Shown here piece after piece: positions 18,521-27,707 of a DNA stretch of 64,000 bases (position 1 is its first letter; every line of letters begins with the position of its first letter). This DNA is from Dryocola sp032051265 (GTDB taxonomy: Bacteria; Pseudomonadota; Gammaproteobacteria; Enterobacterales; Enterobacteriaceae), in NCBI GenBank assembly GCA_032051265.1, contig DAMBYU010000001.1:310001-374000 (forward strand), read 5' to 3'. The notes beneath the pieces were generated by a model. It was not told the origin of the DNA and did not search any database. It saw only the letters and a list, made by a program, of their open reading frames with translations. The position numbers were made by a program, and so were the translations under genes.

Positions 18521-19299
18521 TTTTGCACGCCGTAGCCACGTCTGGCCGCCAGGTTGATTTACCATGCCTGGTCTGGCTGCACGGTTTTTTGGGCCGCGGG
18601 CAGGAGTGGGCCATGTTTCAGGAAGCCTTTGCCGACTGGCCGCAGCTACGTGTGGATTTACCCGGCCATGGCGGGTCGGCTGCTGTTACTGCGGATGGAT
18701 TTCCTGCCGTCGATAAACTGCTGCGTAACACGCTTATTAGTTACAACATACTAAAGTACTGGCTGGTGGGTTATTCGCTCGGTGGACGCGTGGCGATGTA
18801 TCACGCTTGTCAGAGTGAAAACGCAGGCTTACTCGGGCTAATTGTCGAAGGCGGCCATCCCGGGCTTGCCGATCCTGTTGCCCGTAAAAATCGGCAGGCA
18901 TCGGACCGCGCCTGGGCGCAGCGCTTCCTTCAGGCGCCGCTCAGGGAAGTCTTGATGGACTGGTATCAGCAGCCGGTTTTCAGCTCGCTGACTCATAAAG
19001 AGCGGGATGAGTTAAGCAGACTGCGCGGCCAGAACAATCCCGCAACGCTCGCTGCCATGCTTGAAGCTACCTCCCTTGGTGTTCAGCCCGATCTGCATGC
19101 GTGCTTACAGAAGCTACGTGTCCCTTTTCATTATGTTTGTGGTGAGCGGGATGAAAAATTCCGCACCGTGGCGGCAAGCCTGCGTCTGACACCACAGCTT
19201 ATTCCCGCAGCCGGGCACAACGCGCACCGGGAAAATCCTGCTGCATTCAGTGCCCGCCTGCTGAATTTATTGCATCAAACTATTGAGGTCACCCCATGA
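18517..19299 (+). CDS. menH: SHCHC synthase MenH
   Basis: This 260-residue alpha/beta-hydrolase eliminates pyruvate from SEPHCHC to give SHCHC. The catalytic triad can be seen: nucleophile Ser87 in VGYSLGGR, Asp in CGERDEKF and His in AAGHNAHREN. The oxyanion-loop HGFLGRGQEW (residues 22-31) is also present. It overlaps menD and menB by 4 bp each, supporting translational coupling. It is slightly longer than E. coli MenH (252). Confidence 0.95.
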   Translation: MILHAVATSGRQVDLPCLVWLHGFLGRGQEWAMFQEAFADWPQLRVDLPGHGGSAAVTADGFPAVDKLLRNTLISYNILKYWLVGYSLGGRVAMYHACQSENAGLLGLIVEGGHPGLADPVARKNRQASDRAWAQRFLQAPLREVLMDWYQQPVFSSLTHKERDELSRLRGQNNPATLAAMLEATSLGVQPDLHACLQKLRVPFHYVCGERDEKFRTVAASLRLTPQLIPAAGHNAHRENPAAFSARLLNLLHQTIEVTP

Positions 19300-20153
19300 T
19301 TTATCCTGATGAACAAATGCTTTACGCCCCCGTCGAGTGGCAGGACTGCTCGGAAGGTTACAGCGATATTCGTTACCACAAATCCTCTGACGGCATCGCC
19401 AAAATCACCATTAACCGGCCGGAGGTGCGCAACGCTTTCCGTCCTTTGACCGTTAAAGAGATGATCAACGCGCTGGCCGATGCCCGCTATGACGATAATA
19501 TCGGCGTCATCATTCTGACCGGCGAAGGCGAAAAAGCTTTCTGCTCCGGTGGCGATCAGAAAGTGCGCGGCGACTACGGCGGCTATCAGGATGCGAGCGG
19601 CACGCACCATCTGAACGTGCTGGATTTCCAGCGTCAGATTCGTACCTGCCCTAAGCCTGTGGTGGCGATGGTTGCCGGTTACTCCATCGGCGGCGGCCAC
19701 GTGCTGCATATGATGTGTGACCTGACCATTGCGGCGGAAAACGCCATCTTTGGCCAGACCGGTCCAAAAGTCGGCTCCTTTGACGGCGGCTGGGGCGCGT
19801 CTTATATGGCCCGCATCGTCGGCCAGAAAAAAGCGCGTGAAATCTGGTTCCTTTGCCGTCAGTACGATGCGAAAGAAGCGCTGGATATGGGCCTGGTAAA
19901 TACCGTGGTGCCGGTTGACGAGCTTGAAAAAGAGACCGTGCGCTGGTGCCGTGAAATGCTGCAAAACAGCCCGATGGCGCTGCGCTGCCTGAAAGCCGCG
20001 CTGAACGCGGACTGCGACGGCCAGGCCGGCCTGCAGGAACTGGCGGGTAACGCCACTATGCTGTTCTACATGACCGAGGAGGGTCAGGAAGGGCGCAACG
20101 CGTTCAACCAGAAGCGCCAGCCGGACTTCAGCAAATTCAAACGGAATCCATAA
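19296..20153 (+). CDS. menB: 1,4-dihydroxy-2-naphthoyl-CoA synthase MenB
   Basis: This 285-residue crotonase-fold enzyme closes the second ring of the naphthoquinone from o-succinylbenzoyl-CoA. Motifs include INRPEVRNAFRP, the oxyanion-hole region FCSGGDQKVRGDYGGY and GYSIGGGHVLHMMCDLTIA. The QTGPKVGSFDGG segment holds the residues that bind bicarbonate in type-I MenB. Length equals that of E. coli MenB. It overlaps menH by 4 bp, and its stop shares one base with the menC start. Confidence 0.97.
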   Translation: MIYPDEQMLYAPVEWQDCSEGYSDIRYHKSSDGIAKITINRPEVRNAFRPLTVKEMINALADARYDDNIGVIILTGEGEKAFCSGGDQKVRGDYGGYQDASGTHHLNVLDFQRQIRTCPKPVVAMVAGYSIGGGHVLHMMCDLTIAAENAIFGQTGPKVGSFDGGWGASYMARIVGQKKAREIWFLCRQYDAKEALDMGLVNTVVPVDELEKETVRWCREMLQNSPMALRCLKAALNADCDGQAGLQELAGNATMLFYMTEEGQEGRNAFNQKRQPDFSKFKRNP

Positions 20154-21118
20154 TGCGAAGCGTGGGGCTGTGGCGCTTTCAGGTGCCGATGGATGCAGGC
20201 GTGGTGCTGCGCGAACAGCGCCTGAAAACGCGCGACGGCCTGCTGGTGCGTTTGACGCAGGGCGATAAAGAAGGCTGGGGCGAGATATCCCCTTTGCCAG
20301 GCTTTAGCGTCGAAACGCTGGAGGATGCAAAGCTGGTGGCGCTGCAGTGGCTCGCCGCCTGGCAAGCAGGCGTCGACGCTGCGCTGCCTGAAATGCCGTC
20401 CGTTGCATTTGGCCTTAGCTGTGCGCTGGCGGAAATCAGCGGCGAATTGCCAGCGGCAGCCGATTACCGTGCGGCACCGCTTTGTACCGGCGATCCGGAT
20501 GAACTGTTCGCCATGCTGTCAGCCATCCCCGGTGAAAAAGTGGCGAAGGTTAAAGTCGGCCTGTACGAAGCCGTGCGCGACGGCATGGTAGTTAATCTTC
20601 TGCTGGAAGCCGTGCCCGATCTGCGATTGCGTCTGGATGCAAACCGTGGCTGGACGCCGCTAAAAGCGCAGCAGTTTGCCAGATACGTTAATCCGGCATT
20701 GCGCCCGCGCATCGCATTTATTGAGGAACCGTGCAAAACCCGCGAGCAGTCCCGCGAATTCTCTCGTGAAACAGGTATCGCCATTGCCTGGGATGAAAGC
20801 CTGCGCGAGGCGGATTTTGTGTTTGCTGCGGAACCAGGTCTGGCGGCTGTCGTTATCAAACCGACGCTTACCGGCAGCCTGGCGACAGTGCGTGCGCAGG
20901 TTGCAGCGGCGCACTCGCTGGGGTTGACGGCGGTAATCAGCTCGTCTGTCGAATCCAGTCTTGGGCTGACCCAGCTGGCGAGAATCGCCGCGTGGCTCAC
21001 GCCGCAGACCATTCCGGGTCTGGATACGCTTTCGTTAATGCAGGCGCAACTGGTGCGCCAGTGGCCGAACAGTGCTTTACCCTGTCGGCAAATTGAGAGT
21101 CTTGAGCGCGTAATATGA
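20153..21118 (+). CDS. menC: o-Succinylbenzoate synthase MenC
   Basis: This 321-residue enolase-superfamily enzyme dehydrates SHCHC to o-succinylbenzoate. The acid/base lysine pair is in KVAKVKVGLYE (about residues 127-133). The metal ligands are Asp in LRLDANRGW, Glu in AFIEEPCK and Asp in IAWDES, and the second-side lysine is in VVIKPTLTG. It overlaps menB by one base and menE by 4 bp. Confidence 0.95.
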   Translation: MRSVGLWRFQVPMDAGVVLREQRLKTRDGLLVRLTQGDKEGWGEISPLPGFSVETLEDAKLVALQWLAAWQAGVDAALPEMPSVAFGLSCALAEISGELPAAADYRAAPLCTGDPDELFAMLSAIPGEKVAKVKVGLYEAVRDGMVVNLLLEAVPDLRLRLDANRGWTPLKAQQFARYVNPALRPRIAFIEEPCKTREQSREFSRETGIAIAWDESLREADFVFAAEPGLAAVVIKPTLTGSLATVRAQVAAAHSLGLTAVISSSVESSLGLTQLARIAAWLTPQTIPGLDTLSLMQAQLVRQWPNSALPCRQIESLERVI

Positions 21119-22482
21119 ATTTTGTTACCTGGCCCTGGCAGCACTGGGCAAAGAGTTATGGGGCATCTCCGGCCTTAAAGCTCACGGATGAAACTCTCGA
21201 CTGGCAAACGCTTTGCCAGCGTGTTGATGCCCTGGCCGATGGGTTCAGGCAGCAGGGCGTTTGCGAAGGACAAGGCATTGCCCTGAGAGCGAAAAACAGC
21301 GCGGAAGCCGTGCTCTGCTGGCTGGCATTGCTGCAGTGTGGCGCGCGCGTCCTGCCGCTCAATCCCCAGTTGCCGGATAGTTTGCTCACGCAATTGCTGC
21401 CCGGTTTAACCCTCAGCCACGCTCTGGTACTCGGTTCTGCGTCTCCCGTCCCCGGCCACACCTCTTTGAGCGTCGCTCCACGCAAAGCCTGGCAGGTTGA
21501 CTGGCTACCGCAGCGGCTGGTTTCGATGACGTTAACCTCCGGCTCCAGCGGTTTACCAAAGGCTGCGGCGCATACTGGCGCTGCGCACCTTGCCAGCGCA
21601 GCGGGGGTTTTGTCGGCGATGAATTACGGACAGGGCGATAGCTGGCTTTTATCGCTACCGCTGTACCACGTTTCCGGACAGGGGATTTTATGGCGCTGGC
21701 TGCTTGCCGGTGGATGCATGGTGGTGCGTGATCTGCATGCTCTTAGCGAGGCGCTTCAGGGCTGTACTCATGCTTCACTCGTGCCAACGCAACTTTGGCG
21801 CTTGCTTGAGCAATCTCAGCCCCTTGCCCTGCGTGAAGTGCTGCTCGGCGGCGCGGCGATTCCGGTTGAGTTAACCGAGGCGGCGCAGGCGCGCGGGGTG
21901 AACTGCTGGTGCGGCTACGGTTTAACCGAACTGGCTTCTACGGTATGCGCCAAGCGTGCCGACGGGCTGCCTGACGTTGGCGAAGCGTTGCCCGGGCGAG
22001 AAGTAAAAATCGTCGGGCGGGAAGTGTGGATACGGGCCTCCAGCCTTGCCAGCGGCTACTGGCAGGGGGGCAAGCTGGTTCCCTTGCTTAATGAACATGG
22101 CTGGTTCAGCACGCGGGATCGAGGCGTGTTAAACGGCCAGCGGTTAACCATCCTCGGGCGTCTTGATAATCAGTTTTTCAGCGGCGGTGAAGGTATCCAG
22201 CCAGAAGAGATCGAGCGCGTACTGGCGGCTCATCCGGCGGTAGAGCAGGCGTTTGTTATCCCGATAGAAGATGCTGAGTTTGGCCATCGTCCGGTTGCGG
22301 TGATTGAGACGGATGCCGACTTTGATATGACCCGGCTTGAAAACTGGGTGCAGGGGAAGCTGGCTCGTTTTCAGCAGCCTGTGCGCTGGCTGCGTTTACC
22401 CGCGTCGGTAAAACAGGGCGGGATTAAGGTTTCACGTAAAGCCGTGCAGGAGTGGGGTGCGACGCAGAAAAGCGCTGGCTAA
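21115..22482 (+). CDS. menE: o-Succinylbenzoate-CoA ligase MenE
   Basis: This 455-residue ANL-family enzyme adenylates o-succinylbenzoate and makes its CoA thioester for MenB. The phosphate-binding loop TLTSGSSGLPKAAAHT (about residues 140-155), GYGLTELAST and the hinge region ILGRLDNQFFSGGEGIQPEEIE are intact. The C-terminal lysine motif is near KQGGIKVSRKAVQ. It closes the men block; the next gene, tctA, converges with it after 31 bp. Confidence 0.95.
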   Translation: MNFVTWPWQHWAKSYGASPALKLTDETLDWQTLCQRVDALADGFRQQGVCEGQGIALRAKNSAEAVLCWLALLQCGARVLPLNPQLPDSLLTQLLPGLTLSHALVLGSASPVPGHTSLSVAPRKAWQVDWLPQRLVSMTLTSGSSGLPKAAAHTGAAHLASAAGVLSAMNYGQGDSWLLSLPLYHVSGQGILWRWLLAGGCMVVRDLHALSEALQGCTHASLVPTQLWRLLEQSQPLALREVLLGGAAIPVELTEAAQARGVNCWCGYGLTELASTVCAKRADGLPDVGEALPGREVKIVGREVWIRASSLASGYWQGGKLVPLLNEHGWFSTRDRGVLNGQRLTILGRLDNQFFSGGEGIQPEEIERVLAAHPAVEQAFVIPIEDAEFGHRPVAVIETDADFDMTRLENWVQGKLARFQQPVRWLRLPASVKQGGIKVSRKAVQEWGATQKSAG

Positions 22483-22513
22483 GCATTCAGCGTCCTCACC
22501 ATTTTTATCTCCC

Positions 22514-24025
22514 TTAACTTACATCAACAGCGGCTTTACGCTGGCGACGAATCAGTTTAAGCACCGGCGGCACGACAATGACGAGGATCGCCATCGCTAG
22601 CAGACTTTTTGCCACGCCGCTTTCCCACAGAATATTCAGACCGCCGTTGCTGATCGACAACGCGCGGCGTAGATTCTGCTCCAGCATTTCCCCCAGCACA
22701 AAACCGAGAATTAACGGCGACATAGGAAAATGCATTTTCCGCAGAACATAGCCAAACACGCCCAGCCCGACCATCAGCAATAAATCAAATGTTGTGCTGT
22801 GTACCGCGTACACACCTACCGCAGAAACGGCGGCAATGGCGGGCACCAGGAACCACAGCGGGATAGTCAGCATGCGGGTGAACAAGCCAATCAACGGCAG
22901 GTTCATTATCAGCAGTATCACATTAGCAATCAGCAGCGAGGCGATCAGGCCCCAGACGATATCGGGCTGTTCGGTAAACATCGCCGGGCCAGGCGTGATG
23001 TTATAGAGCGTTAGCGCCCCCATCATCACCGCCGTGGTGCCTGAACCCGGTACGCCAAGGGTAAGCATCGGAATAAACGAGCCGCAGGCGGAAGCATTAT
23101 TGGCCGCTTCGGGTGCGGCAACGCCGCGAATATCGCCCTTGCCGAAGTTGTCGCTATTGCCGCTGATTTTTTTCTCCGTCATGTAGGTGATGGCGCTGGC
23201 GATGGTTGCCCCTGCGCCGGGCAGAATGCCGACAAAAAAACCGATGACCGATGAGCGTAACGTTGCACCGGTGCACTGAGCAGCCTCTTTCATGTTGAAC
23301 ATCATGCGGCCGGTTTTGCGTACTAATACCTGACCGCTGCTGGTGCTTTCCAGCATCAGCAGGATTTCGGAAACCGAGAACAAGCCGATAACCACGACGA
23401 TAAACTGCACGCCGTCGGAGAGATGGACGCTGTCAAAGGTAAAACGATAGACCCCGGTATTTGCGTCTACGCCAACGGTTGCCAGACCCAGCCCAATTAA
23501 CGCCGCCAGGAAGGATTTCAGCGGATTTTGCGCCATCATGCTGCCAAGGCAGGCTATGGCAAAAACCATCAGCGCGAAGTATTCCGCCGGGCCAAAAGCG
23601 AGCGACCACCGTGCAAGCAGAGGAGCGAACAGGATAATACCTGAGATAGCTATCATCGAGCCGATGAACGAACTGACGGCGGAGATAGACAGCGCTACGC
23701 CACCGCGTCCCTGCTTCGCCATCGGATAGCCGTCCAGCGCGGTCATAATGGCGGCGGCATCGCCTGGCACGTTAAGCAAAATTGATGAGATGCGTCCGCC
23801 ATATTCGCAGCCGATATATACCGTTGCCAGCAGAATAAGCGCTGATTCAGGCGGCAACTTGAGGGCAAACGCCAGCGGCAGAAGGATCGCCACTCCGTTA
23901 ATCGGACCGAGACCCGGCAGCAATCCGACAATCGTGCCGACAAAGCAGCCAATCAGGGCAATCATCAGGTTTTCAGGCGTCAGGGCGACGGCAAATCCCT
24001 GAGAGAGATAAAACCAGGTATCCAT
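22514..24025 (-). CDS. tctA: Tripartite tricarboxylate transporter large membrane subunit TctA
   Basis: This 503-residue inner-membrane protein of the TctA family has about 12 predicted helices and is the channel-forming large subunit of a binding-protein-dependent secondary transporter. The conserved glycine-rich motif GCFVGTIVGLLPGLGPINGVA is near residue 27, and a duplicated one, GILPGAGATIASAITY, near residue 260. It starts MDTWFYLSQGF behind GGAGG, 10 bp after tctB, in the order tctC-tctB-tctA. Citrate-type substrates are inferred from the family and the neighbouring tctDE. Confidence 0.93.
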   Translation of the reverse strand: MDTWFYLSQGFAVALTPENLMIALIGCFVGTIVGLLPGLGPINGVAILLPLAFALKLPPESALILLATVYIGCEYGGRISSILLNVPGDAAAIMTALDGYPMAKQGRGGVALSISAVSSFIGSMIAISGIILFAPLLARWSLAFGPAEYFALMVFAIACLGSMMAQNPLKSFLAALIGLGLATVGVDANTGVYRFTFDSVHLSDGVQFIVVVIGLFSVSEILLMLESTSSGQVLVRKTGRMMFNMKEAAQCTGATLRSSVIGFFVGILPGAGATIASAITYMTEKKISGNSDNFGKGDIRGVAAPEAANNASACGSFIPMLTLGVPGSGTTAVMMGALTLYNITPGPAMFTEQPDIVWGLIASLLIANVILLIMNLPLIGLFTRMLTIPLWFLVPAIAAVSAVGVYAVHSTTFDLLLMVGLGVFGYVLRKMHFPMSPLILGFVLGEMLEQNLRRALSISNGGLNILWESGVAKSLLAMAILVIVVPPVLKLIRRQRKAAVDVS

Positions 24026-24035
24026 AAATCCTCCG

Positions 24036-24467
24036 TTAACTCAGAAAAAAGCCAAGGGGCAGGGTTACGTCAAGCAGGCGGTCAAAGGCGTAGAATAAAG
24101 CGCCGCCTAACATCACCCCGGAAAGGGCGGCTGCCGTAACAGTGGCACCGAACAGCAGGCCGATACAGAAGGTAATAAGCGTTGTCGCCAGCGGGAAGCC
24201 CAGCCATTCAAACCCCCACGCATAGCAGCCCAGCGCCATAACCATTACCAGCAGCCGTTGTAATACCTGGCGTCCCGGCCACTGGACAACGTCCGGATGG
24301 CGAAGCAGCAGTAATACAGCACAAATCAACATCAGGCCGATAATTGCCATGGGAAACGGACGCGGCCCAACGGGCTCGTAGCTATATTCACTTTGTATCT
24401 GCCAGCTAATAAACAGCCCGGCAACGCAGAGCGCAATCCAGATCCCGGCAAATATACGATCGCTCAT
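24036..24467 (-). CDS. tctB: Tripartite tricarboxylate transporter small membrane subunit TctB
   Basis: This 143-residue, four-helix membrane protein is the small subunit of the TTT transporter, with TM segments near residues 5-22, 43-60, 75-95 and 105-135. The start MSDRIFAGIWIALC is chosen because GGGAGGCAAG precedes it and it matches the usual length; a longer frame to 24497 would overlap the end of tctC. The TctB family is poorly conserved, so the call rests on hydropathy plus position between tctC and tctA. Confidence 0.88.
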   Translation of the reverse strand: MSDRIFAGIWIALCVAGLFISWQIQSEYSYEPVGPRPFPMAIIGLMLICAVLLLLRHPDVVQWPGRQVLQRLLVMVMALGCYAWGFEWLGFPLATTLITFCIGLLFGATVTAAALSGVMLGGALFYAFDRLLDVTLPLGFFLS

Positions 24468-24480
24468 TCTTGCCTCCCGC

Positions 24481-25461
24481 TTACTTAGCCAGCCCAAAGG
24501 CTTTGGCCTGTTCGTGGTAACCCACTACCTGTTTTTTGACATACTCGTCCAGCTCTTTGCCGGTCATATTGAACTCAAACAGCCCGCGCAGGTCGCGCTG
24601 CTTTTTAAAGTCTTCGCTTTGCTGGAGTTTATTGAACGTCTCAACCCACCACTGGTATTCAGCGTCGCTGACTTTCGGCCCGACATAAAAGCCACGAATG
24701 ATAGGCCAGACAAGATCGAATCCCTGCTCTTTAGCGGTAGGGATTTTTGCCAGTTTGCCCGGCAGACGTTGGTCAGAAAATACGGCCAGCACGCGCAGCT
24801 TGTCGCCGTTCAGATAAGGCACCATCTCGCTCAGGTCACCGGAAACTGCCTGTACGTGATTGCCCATTAAGGCCGTAACGGGTTCGCCACCTCCCTCGAA
24901 CGCGACGTAGCGCATTTTGTGGGGATCCACTTTCGCTTTTTGCGCCAGCAGCGCCGTCTTCATCCAGTCCTGGCTACCGATGGAAGCGCCTGCGCCGAAC
25001 ACCACGCTGTTGGGATCTTTCTCCAGCGCGGCCATCAGGGACGGCAAATCTTTCCAGGGCGAATCAGCCCGTACCGCAATCATGCCGTAATCGGTGCCGA
25101 CGCTCGCCAGCCAGCGTACGTCATCCACGCCATAGCGACCGAATTTTCCCTGCGACAGGTTCAGCAAAGAACCGCCAGAAAATGCCACCACGGTGCCAGC
25201 CTCCGCAGGTCGCTGGGCGACAATGGCGTTATAGGCTACGGCCCCCACGCCGCCGGGCATATAGGTTACGCGCATTGGTTTTTCGAGCACGCCGGTATCC
25301 AGAAGGCTGACCTGGATGAGCTTGCAGGTCAGATCAAAACCGCCGCCGGGTTTGGCTGGAGCGATACATTCGGTCCGGGCAGGAACTTGTGCTGCCGGGA
25401 CAGAGAAAGCCGACAGCAGCAGGGCCGTGGCGCTAAACGTGCAGAGCAGGGTACGATTCAT
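24481..25461 (-). CDS. tctC: Tricarboxylate-binding periplasmic protein TctC
   Basis: This 326-residue extracytoplasmic solute receptor of the TctC/Bug family has a Sec signal peptide: MNRT, hydrophobic TLLCTFSATALLLSAF, then a probable cleavage after PAA near residue 24. The mature start TECIAPAKPGGGFDLTCKL has the family's ligand-loop PGGGFD. It delivers citrate-like substrates to TctAB. The ATG at 25461 is favoured over 25467 because TGAGG lies 6 bp upstream of it. It is divergent from tctD. Confidence 0.92.
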   Translation of the reverse strand: MNRTLLCTFSATALLLSAFSVPAAQVPARTECIAPAKPGGGFDLTCKLIQVSLLDTGVLEKPMRVTYMPGGVGAVAYNAIVAQRPAEAGTVVAFSGGSLLNLSQGKFGRYGVDDVRWLASVGTDYGMIAVRADSPWKDLPSLMAALEKDPNSVVFGAGASIGSQDWMKTALLAQKAKVDPHKMRYVAFEGGGEPVTALMGNHVQAVSGDLSEMVPYLNGDKLRVLAVFSDQRLPGKLAKIPTAKEQGFDLVWPIIRGFYVGPKVSDAEYQWWVETFNKLQQSEDFKKQRDLRGLFEFNMTGKELDEYVKKQVVGYHEQAKAFGLAK

Positions 25462-25597
25462 AGGCATCCTCAGGTCAAAAAATCCGCTAGATGTTTCGCG
25501 TTCTGTGAACCACTTTGTAGTAGTTCGGTTGCGAAATTGTTAAAACATTAACCTTTCATTTCCCTTTCATGACGGCAGAAACTTTACAGGATGTGAT
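25462..25597. promoter_or_regulatory. Divergent promoter region tctC / tctD
   Basis: This 136-bp AT-rich gap separates two divergently transcribed units and must hold both promoters and, by analogy with Salmonella, the TctD binding site. Repeats of the type ttaaaacattaacctttcat and tttccctttcat are visible near 25540-25570, but no operator can be assigned with confidence. Confidence 0.5.
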
Positions 25598-26263
25598 ATG
25601 CGTCTCTTACTGGCGGAAGATAACCGTGAGCTGGCTCACTGGCTTGATAAAGCACTGGTCCAGGCAGGGTTTGCCGTTGATTGTGTTTTTGATGGTCAGG
25701 CAGCCGATCACCTTTTACAGAATGAAAACTATGCTGTGGCGGTGCTGGATATCGGCATGCCGCGGCTAAACGGGCTTAATGTACTGCAGCGTATGCGTAA
25801 ACGGGGCCAGTCGCTGCCGGTGCTGCTACTGACGGCTCACGGCGCGGTTGCCGATCGTGTTAAAGGGCTTAATGCGGGGGCGGATGACTATCTGCCGAAA
25901 CCCTTTGAGCTGGAGGAGCTGGATGCGCGAATACGGGCGCTAATCAGACGCAGCGAGGGGCAACTACATGAACAGCAGCAGCTTGGACAGCTGGCACTGC
26001 ATCCGGAAGGTTATTTTCTTCTTAACGGCAAACCCCTGGCGCTGACTCCGCGCGAACAGACTATTTTAACCGTGCTGATGTATCGCCGTACGCGCCCGGT
26101 ATCGAAACAGCAGCTTTTTGAACAGGTGTTCAGTCTTGGTGATGAAGCTAACCTGGAAAGCATTGAGCTGTATATTCATCGTTTACGTAAAAAAATGCTT
26201 AATGGCGATGTGCAGATTACCACCTTGCGCGGGCTGGGCTATGTGCTGGAAAGGCACAAATGA
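25598..26263 (+). CDS. tctD: Response regulator TctD
   Basis: This 221-residue OmpR/PhoB-type response regulator has a receiver domain (1-115) with the acidic pocket E7-D8, phospho-acceptor Asp51 in VLDIGMP, and Lys101 in YLPKPFE. The C-terminal winged-helix DNA-binding domain ends TLRGLGYVLERHK. It likely activates the divergent tctCBA operon when TctE senses tricarboxylates. tctE overlaps by 4 bp. Confidence 0.93.
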   Translation: MRLLLAEDNRELAHWLDKALVQAGFAVDCVFDGQAADHLLQNENYAVAVLDIGMPRLNGLNVLQRMRKRGQSLPVLLLTAHGAVADRVKGLNAGADDYLPKPFELEELDARIRALIRRSEGQLHEQQQLGQLALHPEGYFLLNGKPLALTPREQTILTVLMYRRTRPVSKQQLFEQVFSLGDEANLESIELYIHRLRKKMLNGDVQITTLRGLGYVLERHK

Positions 26264-27675
26264 TCAGGGCAATGAAACCTAAGTCGCTGTTCGGACAACT
26301 GCTGCTGTTTCTGGGGTTACCGCTCATTGTTCTCTGGGCATTTTCTGCGTACAGCAGCTATTTAAGCGCGATGAAGGCGGCGACCCAGGCCTACGACAGA
26401 ACGTTGCTGGCTTCGGCGAGGACGGTGGCAGAGCGTCTGGTGGTTCGCCACGGACACCTGGAAGTTGACGTGCCCTGGGTTATGCTCGATAGCTTCGAAC
26501 TAAACATGAACGACCGACTTTTTTATAAAGTTACCGACACCAACGGGCGGGTTATCTCTGGCTATGATGACCTGCCCGATATGCCCCGGGATACGCCGCG
26601 TACCGAGCACTATCCCGCACTGGCGTGGTTTTATGATTCTATTTACCAGCAGCAGCCTTTGCGTGTTGCGCGCTTTTTGCAGCCGGTGAACGAAGGCGGC
26701 GTGACGGGGATGGTGCAAATTGTGGTTGCTGAAACGCTGCTCTCACGGCGCTATCTGGCGGGCCAGCTGTTGCTCTCTGCTTCCTTGACGCAGGGCGGGC
26801 TGGTGTTGTTGACGTTAACGCTGGCATACGGCTTATTGCGCCGGGTGCTAAAACCGGTGCGTCTTCTTTCGCGGATTATGACACGGCGTGCGCCGGATGA
26901 CTTAACGCCTTTGCCCGATATTCTGCCGTGGTCGGAAACCCGGCTACTCATCCTCTCTTTCAATCGTTATATCGAACGCTTACGGGGGCTTATCGATCGA
27001 CAAACGCGCTTTAACGCTGACGCCTCTCACCAACTCAAAACGCCGCTGACGGTACTCAAAACCCAGGTGGGCGTTGCTTTGAAAAGTCGCGAACCGCAGT
27101 TGTGGCGAGAGAGTCTGCAGGCAATCTCCTCAACGCTTGATAACACCATCGTTTTAACCGATCGTCTGTTACAGCTTTCTCGCTTAACCCGTGCGGATAA
27201 ATCAGCAGGCCAGACGCTGGAGCCGGTAAATCTGGTAGAGGTGGTACAGGCGAGTTGTTTTTCACGGCTGAGCCAGGCGCGCAGTAAGCATATTGATCTG
27301 GGCTATGAAGGTTTGTCGACGGCCAGCGTGATGGGTGAGCCTGTTTTGCTGGCAGAAATGTGTGCGAACCTGCTGGATAACGCGCTTAAATATACGCCTG
27401 AAGGCGGCATCGTCACTATTAAAGTGACTGCAAATGTGGCGCAGCATGCGGTGTGGCTTGAGGTCGAGGATAGCGGACCGGGGATCGATACAGACCTGGT
27501 ACGTTTCGCTCTGCTACCTTTCCATCGCCTTGATAATGCGGCAGAACAAAGCGGGGCAGGGTTAGGGCTGGCGCTGGTTAACGATATTGCACGTTTACAT
27601 AGCACGCGTCCGGATCTGTTGCGAAGCCCGGCATCAGGCGGATTACTGGTGCGTATAAAATTATTGGCAATGTAA
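26260..27675 (+). CDS. tctE: Sensor histidine kinase TctE
   Basis: This 471-residue membrane sensor has an N-terminal TM (about 14-34), a periplasmic sensor domain (about 35-165), a second TM (about 170-192) and a HAMP-like linker. The H-box ADASHQLKTPL lies near residue 250. The ATPase domain has an N-box (NLLDNALKYTP), a G1-box (DSGPGID) and GAGLGLALV. It overlaps tctD through ATGA. It converges with the catalase gene after 32 bp. Confidence 0.93.
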   Translation: MIRAMKPKSLFGQLLLFLGLPLIVLWAFSAYSSYLSAMKAATQAYDRTLLASARTVAERLVVRHGHLEVDVPWVMLDSFELNMNDRLFYKVTDTNGRVISGYDDLPDMPRDTPRTEHYPALAWFYDSIYQQQPLRVARFLQPVNEGGVTGMVQIVVAETLLSRRYLAGQLLLSASLTQGGLVLLTLTLAYGLLRRVLKPVRLLSRIMTRRAPDDLTPLPDILPWSETRLLILSFNRYIERLRGLIDRQTRFNADASHQLKTPLTVLKTQVGVALKSREPQLWRESLQAISSTLDNTIVLTDRLLQLSRLTRADKSAGQTLEPVNLVEVVQASCFSRLSQARSKHIDLGYEGLSTASVMGEPVLLAEMCANLLDNALKYTPEGGIVTIKVTANVAQHAVWLEVEDSGPGIDTDLVRFALLPFHRLDNAAEQSGAGLGLALVNDIARLHSTRPDLLRSPASGGLLVRIKLLAM

Positions 27676-27679
27676 AAAA

Positions 27680-27698
27680 GGCGGAGTTGAACCCCGCC
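27680..27698. terminator. Short hairpin between convergent tctE and katA
   Basis: ggcgg (27680-27684) pairs with ccgcc (27694-27698), preceded by an A-run and followed by attt, in the 32-bp gap between two converging genes. It is a probable weak bidirectional terminator. Confidence 0.5.
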
Positions 27699-27707
27699 AT
27701 TTGCAGG